Shown piece by piece: positions 1 through 11,712 of a stretch of 64,000 nucleotides of DNA. The DNA is taken from assembly GCA_023055505.1 (NCBI GenBank), contig JALIRH010000094.1:1179078-1243077 (forward strand), given 5' to 3'. This DNA comes from Callipepla californica brunnescens (taxonomy: Eukaryota; Chordata; Aves; Galliformes; Odontophoridae). Positions within the stretch are counted from its first letter, which is position 1, and every line of letters starts with the position of its first letter. Position numbers and translations under genes: made by a program. Below the pieces are notes generated by a model. That model searched no databases, was not told the DNA's origin, and worked only from the letters and a program-made list of their open reading frames with translations.

Positions 1-510
1 ATTTGTCCAGATCATCAAAAAGATCTTAGACAGGGTTGGCCAAAATACTAACCCCCCTAGCAAACACTACTAGTGGCAGGTTGCCAGTTGAATTAACTCC
101 ATTCACCACCACCCTCTAGGTCTGGGCCTGTTCTTTACACAGCAAAGAATACACCTGACTAAGCCATTGACAGCTGTACTCCTGAGGCTGGGCTGCCAGC
201 TTCCCTATGAGAATACTGTGGGAGATAAGAGTCAAAGGTTTTACTAAAGTCTAGGTAGATTACATCCACAGCTTTTCCCTCATCCAGGAAGCAGGTCAAT
301 CAGTCATAGATGGTGATCAAGTTGGTCAAGCAGGATCTGCCTTTCATGAACCCACGCTGACTGGGCCTCATCCTGTGGTTGTCCCACACAGGCTGTGTGA
401 TGCACTCAAGATAATCTGCTCCACAACTTTCCCCAATTCTGAACTTGAACTGAGAGGCCTGTAGTTTCCCATAATCCTGTAGCTGTGAATGGAAGACTGA
501 TGTCATTTAA
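1..510 (-). mobile_element. CR1 LINE fragment (reverse-transcriptase region), minus orientation
   Basis: Read on the minus strand, this encodes decayed CR1 reverse transcriptase. The stretch RPSQRGFMKGRSCLTNLI (about 315-370) matches the conserved CR1 block seen intact in the copy at 36700-38402, and the region around 240-300 matches the following block of that copy (lysine/valine-rich, then LDFSKAFD). The reading frame is broken by many small changes. The fragment lacks the CR1 3' tail and begins at or before the window edge, so its full extent is unknown. It lies downstream of the inferred GLIS3 polyadenylation region. Confidence 0.85.
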
Positions 511-660
511 CCCAAAGAAAACCACTTATGGTAACCACCAGACCTACTAATGCAAGCTGAAGCAGAAGGGCACATTTACTTGTAATATGAGAAACTGAAT
601 AAAACAGGGAAGAATTTATTAGAGAATTCTCTATATTTAAGCCGCAGTTTTAGTTCTTGG
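511..660. other. Unassigned sequence between CR1 and the GLIS3 3' UTR
   Basis: AT-rich unique-looking sequence. No gene is visible. A second minus-strand AATAAA (plus-strand tttatt, 615-620) lies here and may mark an alternative GLIS3 3' end. Confidence 0.4.
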
Positions 661-682
661 TTTAAATAATTTATCTACATGG

Positions 683-688
683 TTTATT
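683..688 (-). terminator. Candidate polyadenylation signal AATAAA for GLIS3
   Basis: The plus strand reads tttatt, so the minus strand carries AATAAA. It is the first canonical hexamer found downstream of the GLIS3 stop codon, about 1.64 kb away. A second AATAAA is at 615-620. Such hexamers are common in AT-rich DNA, so this is only a candidate. Confidence 0.35.
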
Positions 689-1855
689 CATATCTACTTT
701 GCATATATTGAATGAAAATCTCTTATTTAAATATAGAAGCACATATGCTTGTATGTAAGAATGTAATTCAGGGATACAGTCCTCAGAGGATTACCAGTGT
801 TCGTAAATGTCTGCACAAAAATTCATATATGCAGTAAAATGACAAGTTAAATAAGGATTTTGACCCAAACTGCGTTAACAACCTGAAAAGCTTCTTAGAA
901 TAAGAAAATCTGTGCATAAACAATTTTTTTTTAAACTGATGAGTGATTTCAGAAGCATAGTTACCATCTAGTCAGTGTGTAAGAATCTTTGAATTTTTGT
1001 CCATCCTATTAAAACAGGTTGAAATAATATTAAGATGCACACTATGTATTAAGTCCACAAAATAGATTAAAGTGGGTTAATAATCTTAAAATCTTAGTCT
1101 TACATTATATTACAGTTGTTCTCATGCTATATATTGTAACAGCGGTGACACATCTGTACTGCAAAATTCCAGTTTTAACACATCTCTTGTGGCTTTCACA
1201 TTTATAGTATGTTGTACAGAATACATGAACCAGAGCCAGCCACTGAGTAGAAGACACAGAATTAACAAACATGTCCAGTTTTACATCTCTAAACAATCAC
1301 AGACAGACTTAAGACTACTTCTTTTTTTTTTTTTTTTTCTGGAAATGTTATGGATTGCTTTTAAATCTATGAAATTGAAGGAAAAGTATTTTAAATTTTC
1401 CTACAGAGTACTATAGCACCTACAGCAATAAAGCTCTACAACACACTTAAAATCAACATAAAGTTAAAACATAATCTTCATTTCTAGCTGTTGTGCTAAA
1501 TAAAGATTATGCCCATGTACCTTCACATGTAGTGCATTTAAATATTCTTATAATCTGCAAAAAAGAACTAGGTCAGAAGGAACGTTGGAAAGACAGCAAT
1601 GGCCTTACTGTATAGTTTAAATACAGAGGGATGGAAAAGTAACCTAAACTAAGGCCTGTGAGGAATCTAGAACCAATGCTCTCTGGCCTCAGAAAGAAAA
1701 TACATGCATGCCTCCAATGGGTAATACCAGAATGTATGTCTAATTTCTCTCCCTACTTTTGCTGGTGTATTTTTAACTTCAGAAGCACCATATGCAAACA
1801 CACTTCCAAAAAGCTGTGTATCTTTGAAATGACTGTAATATACTCTGGTTTTACT

Positions 1856-1858
<3 letters not shown>

Positions 1859-1899
<41 letters not shown>

Positions 1900-1936
1900 C
1901 CATTTTCTTTTCCTTTTTTTTTTCTTTTTTTTTTTT
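1859..1936. repeat. (TC)n microsatellite followed by a T-rich polypyrimidine tract
   Basis: About 17 TC units at 1859-1893 run into a mixed C/T tract to about 1936. Because GLIS3 is transcribed from the other strand, the RNA would carry (GA)n and A/G-rich sequence. Open frames across it (SLSLSL on one strand, RERERE on the other) are artefacts of the dinucleotide repeat. Confidence 0.9.
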
Positions 1937-2325
1937 AAAGGAAATTTCTAAATTGTTCTCAAAGGTTTCATCTATTCAGACTGAGAGGTTAATAGCCAAC
2001 AAACAGCTTTCTTATTCAGTCTTTGAATTCCCTTTGAGAAGTTAACAAGAAAAAAAGAGTAGACTTGCTGTGCCACAGAAGGAAAGAAAATGAACAATTG
2101 CTAAGGTTTTGGCAAAATTTTCTTTCTCCAAATGTTCTCCATCTCAGCTGACTGCCTGATTATAGGGCGAATGCTTGGTGATTTCTTTTTTCCTCTCCAG
2201 TATGTATGTTTACCCACCCTTATCCCTATATATATGCTGCATTTTTATGGAGAGAAAAATATTGTAGAGAAATATCAAAAGGGCAGTTTAAAATGGAATC
2301 AAGTTCTTTTCAGAGTTGGATGATT

Positions 2326-2462
2326 TTAGCCTTCAGTGTAGACAGAAGAAAGCTGAGTGGAACGATGATCCATTGCATTTATTTGTAGGAAACTGCTATC
2401 GTCTGGCATGCTGTGGGTAGAATCACCAAAAACACCTGTGGGCCCTGCTGGAAAATCATAAA
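2326..2462 (-). CDS. GLIS3: GLIS3 last coding exon (C-terminal 44 residues and stop)
   Basis: Terminal coding exon of the zinc-finger transcription factor GLIS3, part of the C-terminal transactivation region. It opens after a consensus acceptor (minus strand tattttctccag) with two bases that complete a split valine codon. It then encodes 44 residues beginning YDFPAGPTGVFGD, ending QLSSVYTEG, and stops at TAA (2326-2328). The last nine residues match the C-terminus I remember for mammalian GLIS3, which separates it from GLIS1 and GLIS2. The middle is serine/aspartate-rich and less conserved. The acceptor and the phase-1 junction with the exon at 3615-3797 agree exactly. Transactivation is known for the family and not visible in the sequence. 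Confidence 0.95.
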
Positions 2463-3614
2463 CTGGAGAAAATACAGAAATAATTAATTAACTAGGACAA
2501 CTATATCAGAAAAAAATACTCTAACTCATATGCAGAGAACTGGTCATTGCTTCTAACCAAATGGACAAACTAAACAAGAAAGCCAATGTAGGCATAAAAT
2601 TAATTGTTACATAACCTACTACTTACCAATATAAGAATTTCAGTTCTATAAAATCTGAATTACAGCAGACTTTATCACAGCTAACACTTGCCCACTTATT
2701 GGATGCTTCTATTACTATAATTTTTAAAATAAACTTCTTGCTTGGTTATTGAGTTTTCAATGTACAATATGAGACAATAAAGTATTATATAACTCAATTG
2801 CCGTAAAGCAGCCTCCTAGCAAAGAAGTTACTAACTTCAGCATGTGACAGACACAAACAAAAGAATAACTGCTTAAATTTTTTAATCTTTTTTTACCGCG
2901 AGACTCTGCTCTGAAATGACATGTCTGCATTGACTCTTCACTAATGAAGGATAAGAGGTAAAAGAGATTTCAAAGTGCAATAACCATTAAACGAAATCAT
3001 CTTGTATAGAAGGACAAGAAAAAACTACAGCATCATTTGCAATTAGGCCCTATCAACAGATTCATTGTCTTGTGCTCCTTATCTGTATAAGGGTAACTTT
3101 CTCCTCTTCAGAGCAGCATGCATGCCTCTTAGGCATTTTCAGTTAGGTAGAGACTAAATTAAGTGTGAAAAATAAAAGTGCACTGAGGCACTTAGTGTCG
3201 TGGAAATGTGACTAAATGAATATCAAAACAGAAAAATCAAACATGGATGAAGCAACACTGAGAGTTTAAGTCACCTCAGGTCCCTGCTGCAATTCTAGTA
3301 CCAGACCAGAGTGGCTGCACAAATATCACACAAGTCTCAAAGGACAGTATTTAAAAATGAATACATGATCTAGTGACCCTCTGACTACCCTTGAGAAACT
3401 CTCTAAAGCACACTGTTTGCATGCAGGCTAGATGTTGCAGTGACCTATGATGACTGTCCCAGTGCCCACCACCTCGCAAAGGTCCAAAAACCATCTTCTC
3501 TTTGCAAAGAGTCAACTCTATATCATGACAGTTCTCCATCACATTCACAGCTGAAACAAAGCAAAGTACAAAAACTGTACACAAGCATTCAGAACATCCC
3601 TAGCTGACAGTTAC
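2463..3614 (-). other. GLIS3 intron (last, 1.15 kb)
   Basis: GT-AG intron, donor gtaactg at 3614 and acceptor ctccag at 2463, phase 1. It is AT-rich. Apart from short frames that look like chance (for example 3351-3584 on the minus strand) I see no gene or recognisable transposon. Confidence 0.85.
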
Positions 3615-3797
3615 CTGTAATACCAGAGTGAGCTGAAAAGGTTCGATGAAAGACACCAAGTCCTGCTTGACTCACTGATGCAGGAAATAAGCAGTCTTCA
3701 AAGGGAGGAACCATACTGCAAGAAACATTGTGTTGTACATTCTTCTGAGTGTCAGGATAATGTGGAGGGCAGAAAGTCTGAAGCTGTCCATAAAAAC
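3615..3797 (-). CDS. GLIS3: GLIS3 coding exon (penultimate)
   Basis: Encodes 60 residues plus split codons at both ends, in the C-terminal region of GLIS3. The sequence starts FYGQLQTFCPPHYPDT, continues through a VPPFEDCLFPAS segment and ends VFHRTFSAHSGIT. These blocks are close to those of mammalian GLIS3 as I remember it. The acceptor is ttcttctag and the donor gtaactg. Both flanking introns are phase 1, so this 183-bp exon could be skipped without a frameshift. The PPHY stretch resembles a PPxY-type WW-binding motif but has H in the variable position; whether it acts as one is not known from the sequence. Reading through the donor instead gives only a short non-homologous tail. Confidence 0.96.
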
Positions 3798-6700
3798 CTA
3801 GAAGAAAAGAACAAAAGCGGTCAGTAAAACACCTGGATAGAGACAATAAATGATAGTTCTCATTATGACCATGAGAAATGAATGGAAAAATCCACACTTC
3901 AGTAGCATGAAGTTCCTCAAGACTACTTCCAGTTGCTTTTAATTTCTAGTGAATTTTGTTCCACAGTCTTTCTGGTCTTGACAATCTTGACAAGATTTCT
4001 TTAACTCTGCAGTCCTGCTGTCTGAACTGGTAACATCCAGAGTTTGCATTTGGCTATTGTATGAAGAATCTAAGAAAAGAGTTAAATTAAGGGAAGAAGT
4101 GAGGTGTGAATAAAAGAGCAGGTTCAGTCTTGCTGAAAAACTGAAAAAATTAATCAAATATTGAGGATATGCCACTGATGCTCAGACAGCTAGCTGATGC
4201 AGGAGATGCCTGAGACATTCTGAAAGGCTGCTAGCTAATAATCTATGGGGCCTGCTGTTTGTACGCACAAGAACTGGAGTCTCTCCTCTTCAGTAGAATA
4301 TTACAGAAGGCCTTTAGGAAATTTTAAAAGTTGAGAAAACATCAGGGTGGTATTCCAGAAGATACACAACTGGAAACGGATCCTTTTTTGGGAAGCACGA
4401 AACATGGAATCATAACCTATTGTTGATATTTAAGAAGGATATGTCTAAGTATCTCATGACACCAGCAGTCCATTTGCTCATTACTACTGATAAGAAATGT
4501 AGCATAAATTTCTGAAGAGTAAAGTCTTAAGAATAAAATACGATTTTAAAATCAAAATGTTGTGTCTGTTCACTTCCACACCCTAATGGAAACAAACCTT
4601 CCAAACTCATATCCCTTTACAGAAGTATACTATGCTTAGAAACACACAGTGTTCACAAAGCAGTTCACAAACTTCTTCTGGACTGGTGGTAATGACTGTT
4701 TACTAAAGTTGCACTTTGTCTATGTACAGATAAGGCAATTCATAGATAGTACGGATGCAAAAAGAAAAAGGTTGCAGTGTGGAACATGCCATATCACTTT
4801 ATATAATATTACTATTTTTCTGCCAAATGAGAGGAAGGATGCATGGTTTAAGAGTTCTATTGCTCAAATTATTTTTTCTTTGAGACTATATTTTAGTGGT
4901 CTTCTACAAGGAAGCATAAAAATGTTGACATGCAAAACATATGTATGAACAAAAGTCTCGCTACTTCATTCTCACTACTACTCACTACTTCACTACTACA
5001 TCAGGATAGGGCAGAATCATAGCCAGGAAAAGACAGCCTAAACCTATGCACAGGAACTCAGAACTTATGGGGAGGTCTAAGTAACAATGTTGAGTGAAAT
5101 ATAGTCCACGTCTCTTGAAACTGTCATGAAAGACAGTTCTGAGTGCACAATGTGAGAAAAATGTCTGCCTTATGAATACATAGCATGGGTTTAGGCAGAG
5201 CAGTGTCATGGAAAAGCACAGAAACAACAATACTTTGCCTTTGTACAAAAAGAAGAAAAAAAATGAAAAGAAGGAATAATAAGAAGAGAGGTTCCTCTTC
5301 AAAAAGCAACCTGCAAATGTAAGCAGTAGACACGAGCTTTCAGGCTCTGCTCACTCTCTAAAGCCTGAACACTTGTAGGTTTCATTGTGTTTTGCAGAGG
5401 CTGTAGGCACTTGGCAGCGATAGCTCTAAGATGACAGTTTCGATTTTTTTCCTTTTAAAGTTTAACTGGAACAAAAGTGAGTCATACTGTAAAGCATCTC
5501 AGGAATTTACAACCCTTTCAATTCTTAAATGTTCAATTCTGACATTTAAGAAGCATTTGCAGCAAAATGAGATGAAAGAAAAAAACAATTGACATCCAAA
5601 AACTGTCTTATAAATTACATAGCTATTGACAGCTTTTGCCTCCTTAAAATTAATGCTTTTAAAATAAACTTTTCTCTCAACCAGCAAGAGTACACACTCT
5701 GAAAGTCTACTGTTGAGTCAGACAAGTTAACATTAACAATTATTTCAATCTGATGGTGTGAGCCAGCTGGCAAGACCCCTCAAGACACATGCTGAAATGT
5801 CCTTTCATACTGCTCTGTATTCATTCTCTATTTGTGCCTTTCTCACAGCATCCTGTTCCCAGTGCAGAACAATCTGGCAATAACTTTGGCTATTGCTAGC
5901 TGAAGCCTGGCATAAAAACTACTTACCTTGGGATTGAGCTATTGTGAGTCATATCCTCTATATTTGCTCATTCTCTGCTCCAGCTAATGAATATTGCCTA
6001 GAAAAGTCTAAGAAGCTTTGACCCAGAAGCATGTAATAACCATGGTGCAGGAAGCATCACGGAAGTGCATAAAACTGATAAACCAAATCTCCATCTATTA
6101 TTCTTTAGAATGGAAAAACAGCACAGAAAAATTATTTTTGGAATTCAGTGTCATAGGTACACATCTTATAAAATAGTCACAAACAAGAAGGATCAGAAAC
6201 ATTGTTTTCTTTCACTTGGTTACTTAGCACTTTTCCAAATGTCTTCTCCCATCTCTTCAGTGCATCAGGAATTACTAAACTAATTAAAACACACATGAAC
6301 AACATACACACAAGGTTATATCAATGTTTCTCTGAATGCATATGCAAACTCCAAAATTAAGGATGTCAAGACACAGAATAAACAATAATTTTTCTGGTAT
6401 GATAATATTATTTCCTGAGGGAAATGGAATACTTCTATATAGAATGAAATTGCAGTATATTACAAGAATCTCTTCTAAAAACAAGAATATCTTGCTGTTT
6501 ATTACATGCTGAGCATTGCCCTGAATGATGCTGAGCATTTGAAAATTAAAAGTATACACAGCCCACTTAAATTCACTGTTGAAATCCTGGTCCACATAAA
6601 TTTGTGACAGAGTCCTGATCTCATTGAACTAAGAGAGACAAAGGTTTAATTACAAATACGTCACAAGCTGTGACATATCCATACAGTAGAAAGTTTCTGT

Positions 6701-8161
6701 CTATTTCTGTCAGCTCTCAGTTTGAAGTCAAAAAGCTCTCCCAGATAATATTTTCTTAAGGAAATAATCACAATTGCCATTGAGAAATATGCATCATGAG
6801 TGCATATTCTTTCCAGCTGCCTTTGGCCTGAATTGCTTAAAAATGGTGCTTCTTTGCAGCATAATTCTACAGTGTTCACTAGGTTAATTACACATGCATC
6901 AAGTAATCATTTGGTAGTATCGAAATATGAAGAACAAAAGGAAAAAGAATGACAGAGAGAAGCAATGCAGACATATTAGTCACACATTGTACTGCCAGAC
7001 GGACTTGCAAAATTGGAAAGCTAGAAATGTTTCTGTTTATGTAAATGTGATTACTGCTAATGAAAAAATAACTTACCAGTATTGCTGCCCATACTGCTAT
7101 CCTAGTATAGCTAACTCATATCAGCAAAGAATTTTTTAAATAAATGGCAGCTTCTATTGCACTGAATATTTTGCAAGAGTTTTTTCTTTCTTCCATTATT
7201 CTGCCACCACTGGTCATCATCTCAATTCACAAAAATGGATATGTGGTCTACTACGGTAACAATAAAACAGGACTGGCACATTCCTTTTTCCCCTCACTTT
7301 CACTCATAAATTCTGAGAGGTGGCTTAGGATCCTGCTTCATTGCTACCCCTAGAAAGACTGTTTACATCATGGAAAGCAAATGAATGAAATAAGCCTTTC
7401 TTTGAAAAAATAAAAAATTCCAGTATATGTTTCTTATGACATCTAGTGTGATAATTCTCAAGAAGCTTGCTCAAGAGGCAGAATCCCAAGGACTACAAAA
7501 ATGCAGTACGACATGCACCTTGTGTAAACAGTTGAAAGGCAACAGTGTTACTTCTGTCAACACATTTCTGAAATGATAAGGTAAATTACCATTCAGGCTT
7601 CATACCAGATTAAAAAAAAATGAAAATGAGCCTAATATTGATTTCAGCTGCTGTTAATTTTCTTCATGACTATATAAGCCTGTAGTTGACTGATCAAACA
7701 GAGAGAAAGAAGTTTTGTAGAAACTGTTTACATAGTTCAAGTGGGAACACAACTCTGCGAGACATGTATGCTAATGAAAGAAGAGCTTTACACAACTGCA
7801 AGGGATAAAAACATTTCACTGCTTGAAAACTTGGGATACCTCATGTGAAAAGTTAGGAGTGATAAGAAGCATAGCAATATTGAATTAAAGTTGGAGGTCA
7901 ACACATAATTAATTACTTGCAGTTCTATTTCAGTAACAGCTTTGAAAATCAATCTGAAGCAGAACTCATCACACCATAGTAAGATGCAAAAACATCAGCC
8001 ATACTATGAATTTTAAGAAATCATGAAGGCAAGGTCCCAAATGACGTATCTTTCAGAAGGAACAGGCCCTTGAAATACCAGTGGCAGTGCTTTAAACCCT
8101 TTATTTGAAGCCAAGCAGCAGTGATGAACAACTAACGTCAATGATGAAGCTTCTTCCTTAC
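3798..8161 (-). other. GLIS3 intron (4.4 kb)
   Basis: GT-AG intron, donor gtaaggaag at 8161 and acceptor cttctag at 3798, phase 1. It is mostly AT-rich unique sequence with no clear CR1 copy. It contains the exon-like segment at 5927-5997, listed separately. The open frames within it (such as 4985-5302 minus and 6284-6595 minus) are low-complexity or chance frames. Confidence 0.85.
5927..5997 (-). other. Unassigned exon-like segment within a GLIS3 intron
   Basis: On the minus strand a 71-bp segment is bounded by a good acceptor (acttttctag, AG at 5999-5998) and a near-perfect donor (ccaag followed by gtaagt, GT at 5926-5925). It matches no GLIS3 protein sequence I know. It lies between two phase-1 exons, and inclusion would give G-N-I-H and then TAG, so it would act as a truncating or decay-inducing exon if used. 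It may equally be a pair of cryptic sites that is never spliced. Confidence 0.25.
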
Positions 8162-8334
8162 CTTGGATGTGGAGACTGTTTGTCTGAAAAGGATTTGATG
8201 CTGCCTGGAATGTCTTTAGATGCATTTCTGTAGGCTGCTGAAGATGAGGAGGCTGTGGAGTCTGTCTCTGCATCATGGGAGGAGGAACTGAAATTCTTTG
8301 GGGGCTGATGTACTGAGAAGTTAGAGGAACAAAC
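8162..8334 (-). CDS. GLIS3: GLIS3 coding exon (C-terminal proline/glutamine-rich part)
   Basis: Encodes 57 residues plus split codons at both ends. It begins by completing an arginine codon, then FVPLTSQYISPQRISVPPP, followed by a proline/glutamine-rich stretch (MMQRQTPQPPHLQQPTE) and ending NSLHIQ plus the first base of a glycine codon. Mammalian GLIS3 has a matching ISPRR, QPPYTQQPSG and GIHVHG pattern here. The acceptor is aacttctag (8335 onward) and the donor gtaaggaag. The upstream junction is phase 2 and the downstream one phase 1. The first in-frame ATG at 8276 is internal, not a start. The region is likely disordered and part of the transactivation domain (family knowledge). Confidence 0.95.
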
Positions 8335-8488
8335 CTAGAAGTTCAGAAACATGGATCTTTAGAATGCTGAAAAGTTAAGCATTGAATATATTTCTACTTT
8401 GCTTAGATCATTGTCATGCTTAGCAGTTTGCTAAGCATCTTCTAAAAGAACTACATACAGTCCAAATATGGAGAAGATATGTTTTCAA

Positions 8489-8975
8489 ATCACAAAATCA
8501 CAGAATGGTTGAGGTAGGAAGGGACCTCTGGAGGTCCTCTGGTCAACTACTGTGCTCAAGTTGGGATACCTTGAACAGATTGGCCATGGCCAAGCCTGTG
8601 CCAGTGGTTGGTCTCAAGCACAGTAAAGAAATGTTCCCTGATATTCAGACAGAACCCCCTATATTAAATTTTGTGCCCATTTTCACTCCTCTAGCTCCAT
8701 CCTCTCTGGTCCCTTCATCATCTTTATGCCCACTTTCAGGCATACTCCAGTATGCCTACGTCTCTCCTGTACTGAGAAACTCAGAGTTGGATGCAGAACT
8801 CATATGGGCTCTCTAGTGTTTAGCAGAGGGAAACAATCACCTTCTTCAAGGTAATAATTTGCATAATGAAGCCCAGGATATCATTTGCCGTCTTTCTGGA
8901 ATGGACATACTGTTAGTTCATGTTCAACTTGATGTCTACCAGGTCTCTCAAGACCTTTTCTGCCAAGTTTCCTGG
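8489..8975 (-). mobile_element. CR1 LINE 3' portion, minus orientation
   Basis: The plus strand opens with atcacagaatggttgaggt followed by ggaagggacctctggaggtc, the reverse complement of the typical avian CR1 3' end. It continues to an older CR1 section near 8880-8965 (vaccotype wording aside, the section reads accaggtctctcaagacc). The copy is degenerate with no intact frame. The distal boundary is approximate. Confidence 0.75.
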
Positions 8976-10261
8976 TGACATATCATTAGCTTTGATGAGT
9001 CTGAAATGAAAACACTGACTTTTTGCTTTGCGATGGAAATCTTGTATTAACTGCTGTAGGTTGATTTTAAATGATAATAGTAGAGAAAACCTCATGGGGG
9101 ACCTTATTTCTGAGGCATTGCCAGCTGTGTCATAATAAGACCATGTGCCAACTATATAAATCAATAGATGTCTTTCCTCCTGGGCAGGGAGTGGTCAGTA
9201 CTGATGAATGGACACTTTGAGGAGATGAACAGTAGGTTCAAATTTCAAGTTCCAGAAATCCCTGTTCTATGTATGTTGCCTGGAACAATTTGAAAATAAT
9301 CTGAAGGCAGAATAATGTATATGAAGGTAAGTGTTAAATTACTTCTATTTGAGCAGAACCTAATGACATCAAAATGTTGATTTGGAATCAAAGTGTAAAC
9401 TTACAAGCGTGGCAGAGGAAGAGAAAGGTTCAGAATGAGATTGATGGTGCAGCAACCACAGAGATTCATAATTTCATTTGGGTATTGTACACAGTTTTGT
9501 TACTACTGGCAGTACAAGGAGACAAACTAATAAGCAGCAAGACTTTATGGACATTTTGTATGGCTTTTTTTATCTATATGTCCTTTAAATTGTATATCCA
9601 AAAGCACATTACAAATAGGTGAAGGTCATTTTTGCAAAGGGAAGGCTGTGGTTACAAGAATGAAGTCTCTACTCCATATGACCAAACTACCCACAAACCA
9701 GTGGGAACAAATCAATAAACAAAAGTTCAGCCTGGGCTCAGGAATGGCTCAGTGAATCTGGGAATGCTAGTAAAATATTTCTGCAGGAGGATGAATGAAT
9801 ACTGATGTGGCATTACTCCTGCAGAACAACCACTCTGCTCCCAGACTTAGGCTGCCAGCTATGCTGAGCAAAAGCACTCACTCATTTTTCTCTGTGGCAC
9901 ATATACTCAGCAGCTGCTGATATGAGAAACTGCTGCTTGCAGTTAACATGGCCTACCAGCATCCTGAAGTGTCAGTCTGATTCCTGTTCCTAAGACTGGA
10001 CTTCAGTACACTACATACAATTTTCTTTCACCTAGTAGTAAAGAATGTTTTTCCTGCAGAGATCTAAGGAAGCTGTAGATTAACCCTGAATATAACAGAT
10101 GATGCAAGTAGAAGCACAAGAGAACACCTGTGGAAAGGATCAATCAAGACACATGAAATATTTTGTGTTGCAGCTCAGAATCAGTTTCTGTCATCCATCA
10201 TTTGTGTGATTTTTACTTTATTTGAAACTTATTTATTACATTTCTGGTAGATGCATTACTT

Positions 10262-10283
10262 ACATTTGTAGTATAACAAATGT
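10262..10283. repeat. Short inverted repeat (8-bp arms, 6-bp loop)
   Basis: ACATTTGT at 10262-10269 and its reverse complement ACAAATGT at 10276-10283 flank the loop agtata. The right arm also belongs to an imperfect 14-bp tandem duplication (10268-10281 and 10282-10295). Nothing indicates a function. Confidence 0.5.
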
Positions 10284-11502
10284 AGTATAGCAAATTTTTG
10301 TATGATTTACTGCCTATTCAACTTTCTTTGAGAATTGAAATTTTAGATACATTAGATGCACCTTGGATGGACTTTGTGCTGATTTGCTCTTAGCTTCAAA
10401 AAACATAAAAACTACTATGTAGTTGGAGGAAGGGTGCCAGAACCGAGTTGCTAAGACTTTAATGCACCAAATATTTATTTATTCCATATTACTGATGCAG
10501 TACACACTTAAAGACATACTAGGGAGGAAGAAAACAAAGAATGATGTGTTTCACAACAATGCTAGAAAAACAATTTTCAGAAAAAATATAATCAAGTAGT
10601 TGTATTGTGCTGAAAATATCAGGAAGGTTTTAGCCACAGCTAAGTGGTCTCCATTAGAAAGGACTATGGTGAGTACAGCAATCCCACGGAAAGACTGTTA
10701 AATGCTTCCACAGATAAAGAACAATGTGCAGTAAGTTTTTATTGCTATGGTTGTTTGAAAAATCATTAGATATGATCCTTGGTGTTTTCAAAGTCTGTTT
10801 TTGAAAACTGATCTCTTAAAAATGGTTTTAAGCAGCAGCCAACAACAGGAAAGAAGTCCTTTTCAAAACTTAAAGTGAAAAGCACAGTTTTAAAATTTTC
10901 ACATTTGATTTAACATCTAAAAGAACCTCCTGATGATAATGCGCTACTTTTTACAGCAAGACAGGATGCCTTTTTCAGTAGACTCTAGTGGTCTTTATAA
11001 TGATTTATGAATCACTTCATGAATTCCTGGCTTACTCATATGGGTGACTATAGTTATCTTCTTATACTTCCCTTCTGCCCAACAAAAGAGAATCTTGGCC
11101 TTGTCTCAGTCTAGATTTGCTACCAAACAAACCACAGTGTGTTACTGAGGGAACTGCAAATTTTATTTTGCTCCTGGAACAATAAGGACTGCTTTGTAAC
11201 CAATAGAAAATTGCCATCAGGAATTGTTGCCAAGTGCTGCAGTTTATGCAGTCAGGAACCAGACAGAGTTGCAGAAGGATGCCCTCACTTGTGCTTGCTG
11301 GATGTAAAATCAGAGCAGGAATGTTTCAGGAGCTATCAAGTAGTTTCTTCCTTTCCAGTGCTAGCTAGGAAAATGTGTCCTGCCAGGCAGTGACTAAATC
11401 AGACAGCAAGCAAGGTAAATGAAAAAGTTCCTAAATTGTATCCAAGTAGATGAGATAAGTTAAAATGATATGTAGGTGTGTACAGTACATATGTATATGT
11501 AG

Positions 11503-11712
11503 GTCACTCTGAAAGTAATGCCTCCTGTGTATCACCATGGAAACTACAACAGAAACAAGAGCACAGTACACTAGTTGATAGAGAAAACATTCAGCTATAA
11601 AACAGTTTTTCAGTGTAGTAACCACCATTAGATGTGCGTTTTCACCAGCAATGAATAAGAGCCTGCATGCCACACTTATAAAAATCTGCACCTGAGAAGG
11701 TGGCTCACACAA
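11503..11712 (-). mobile_element. Mariner (Galluhop-like) fragment, one terminus only
   Basis: Begins with a mariner-like terminus reading gaaagtaatgcctcct on the plus strand. On the minus strand there is a decayed transposase C-terminal reading (CRLLFIAGENAHLMVVTTLKN, shared in part with the other copies in this window). Only one terminal repeat is present; the other end fades out near 11712. Similar termini occur at 14593-14610 and 56253-56277. The family name comes from recognising the chicken Galluhop terminal sequence and is an inference. Confidence 0.7.

Larger units (their letters stand above)
661..2325 (-). other. GLIS3: Inferred 3' UTR of GLIS3
   Basis: The stop codon of GLIS3 is at 2326-2328 (minus strand). 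Downstream in transcription order the first canonical AATAAA is at 683-688, so the 3' UTR could run about 1.65 kb to near 660. The segment is AT-rich, holds no other gene on either strand, and contains a long purine tract in the sense strand (see 1859-1936). The extent is inferred; only the stop codon and the hexamers are seen directly. The true cleavage site may lie elsewhere, since weaker hexamer variants such as TATAAA near 1201 also occur. Confidence 0.45.

Noticed and set aside
7060..7130. Strong donor-like ctg|gtaagt on the minus strand near 7070 with a possible acceptor upstream
   Set aside because: The implied exon is only about 25 bp and matches nothing in GLIS3; single strong donor motifs are expected by chance in long introns.
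8013..8161. Extension of the GLIS3 frame past 8162 (KEEASSLTLVVHH and onward)
   Set aside because: It is read-through across a clear gtaagg donor; GLIS3 continues with the FYGQLQ exon at 3797.
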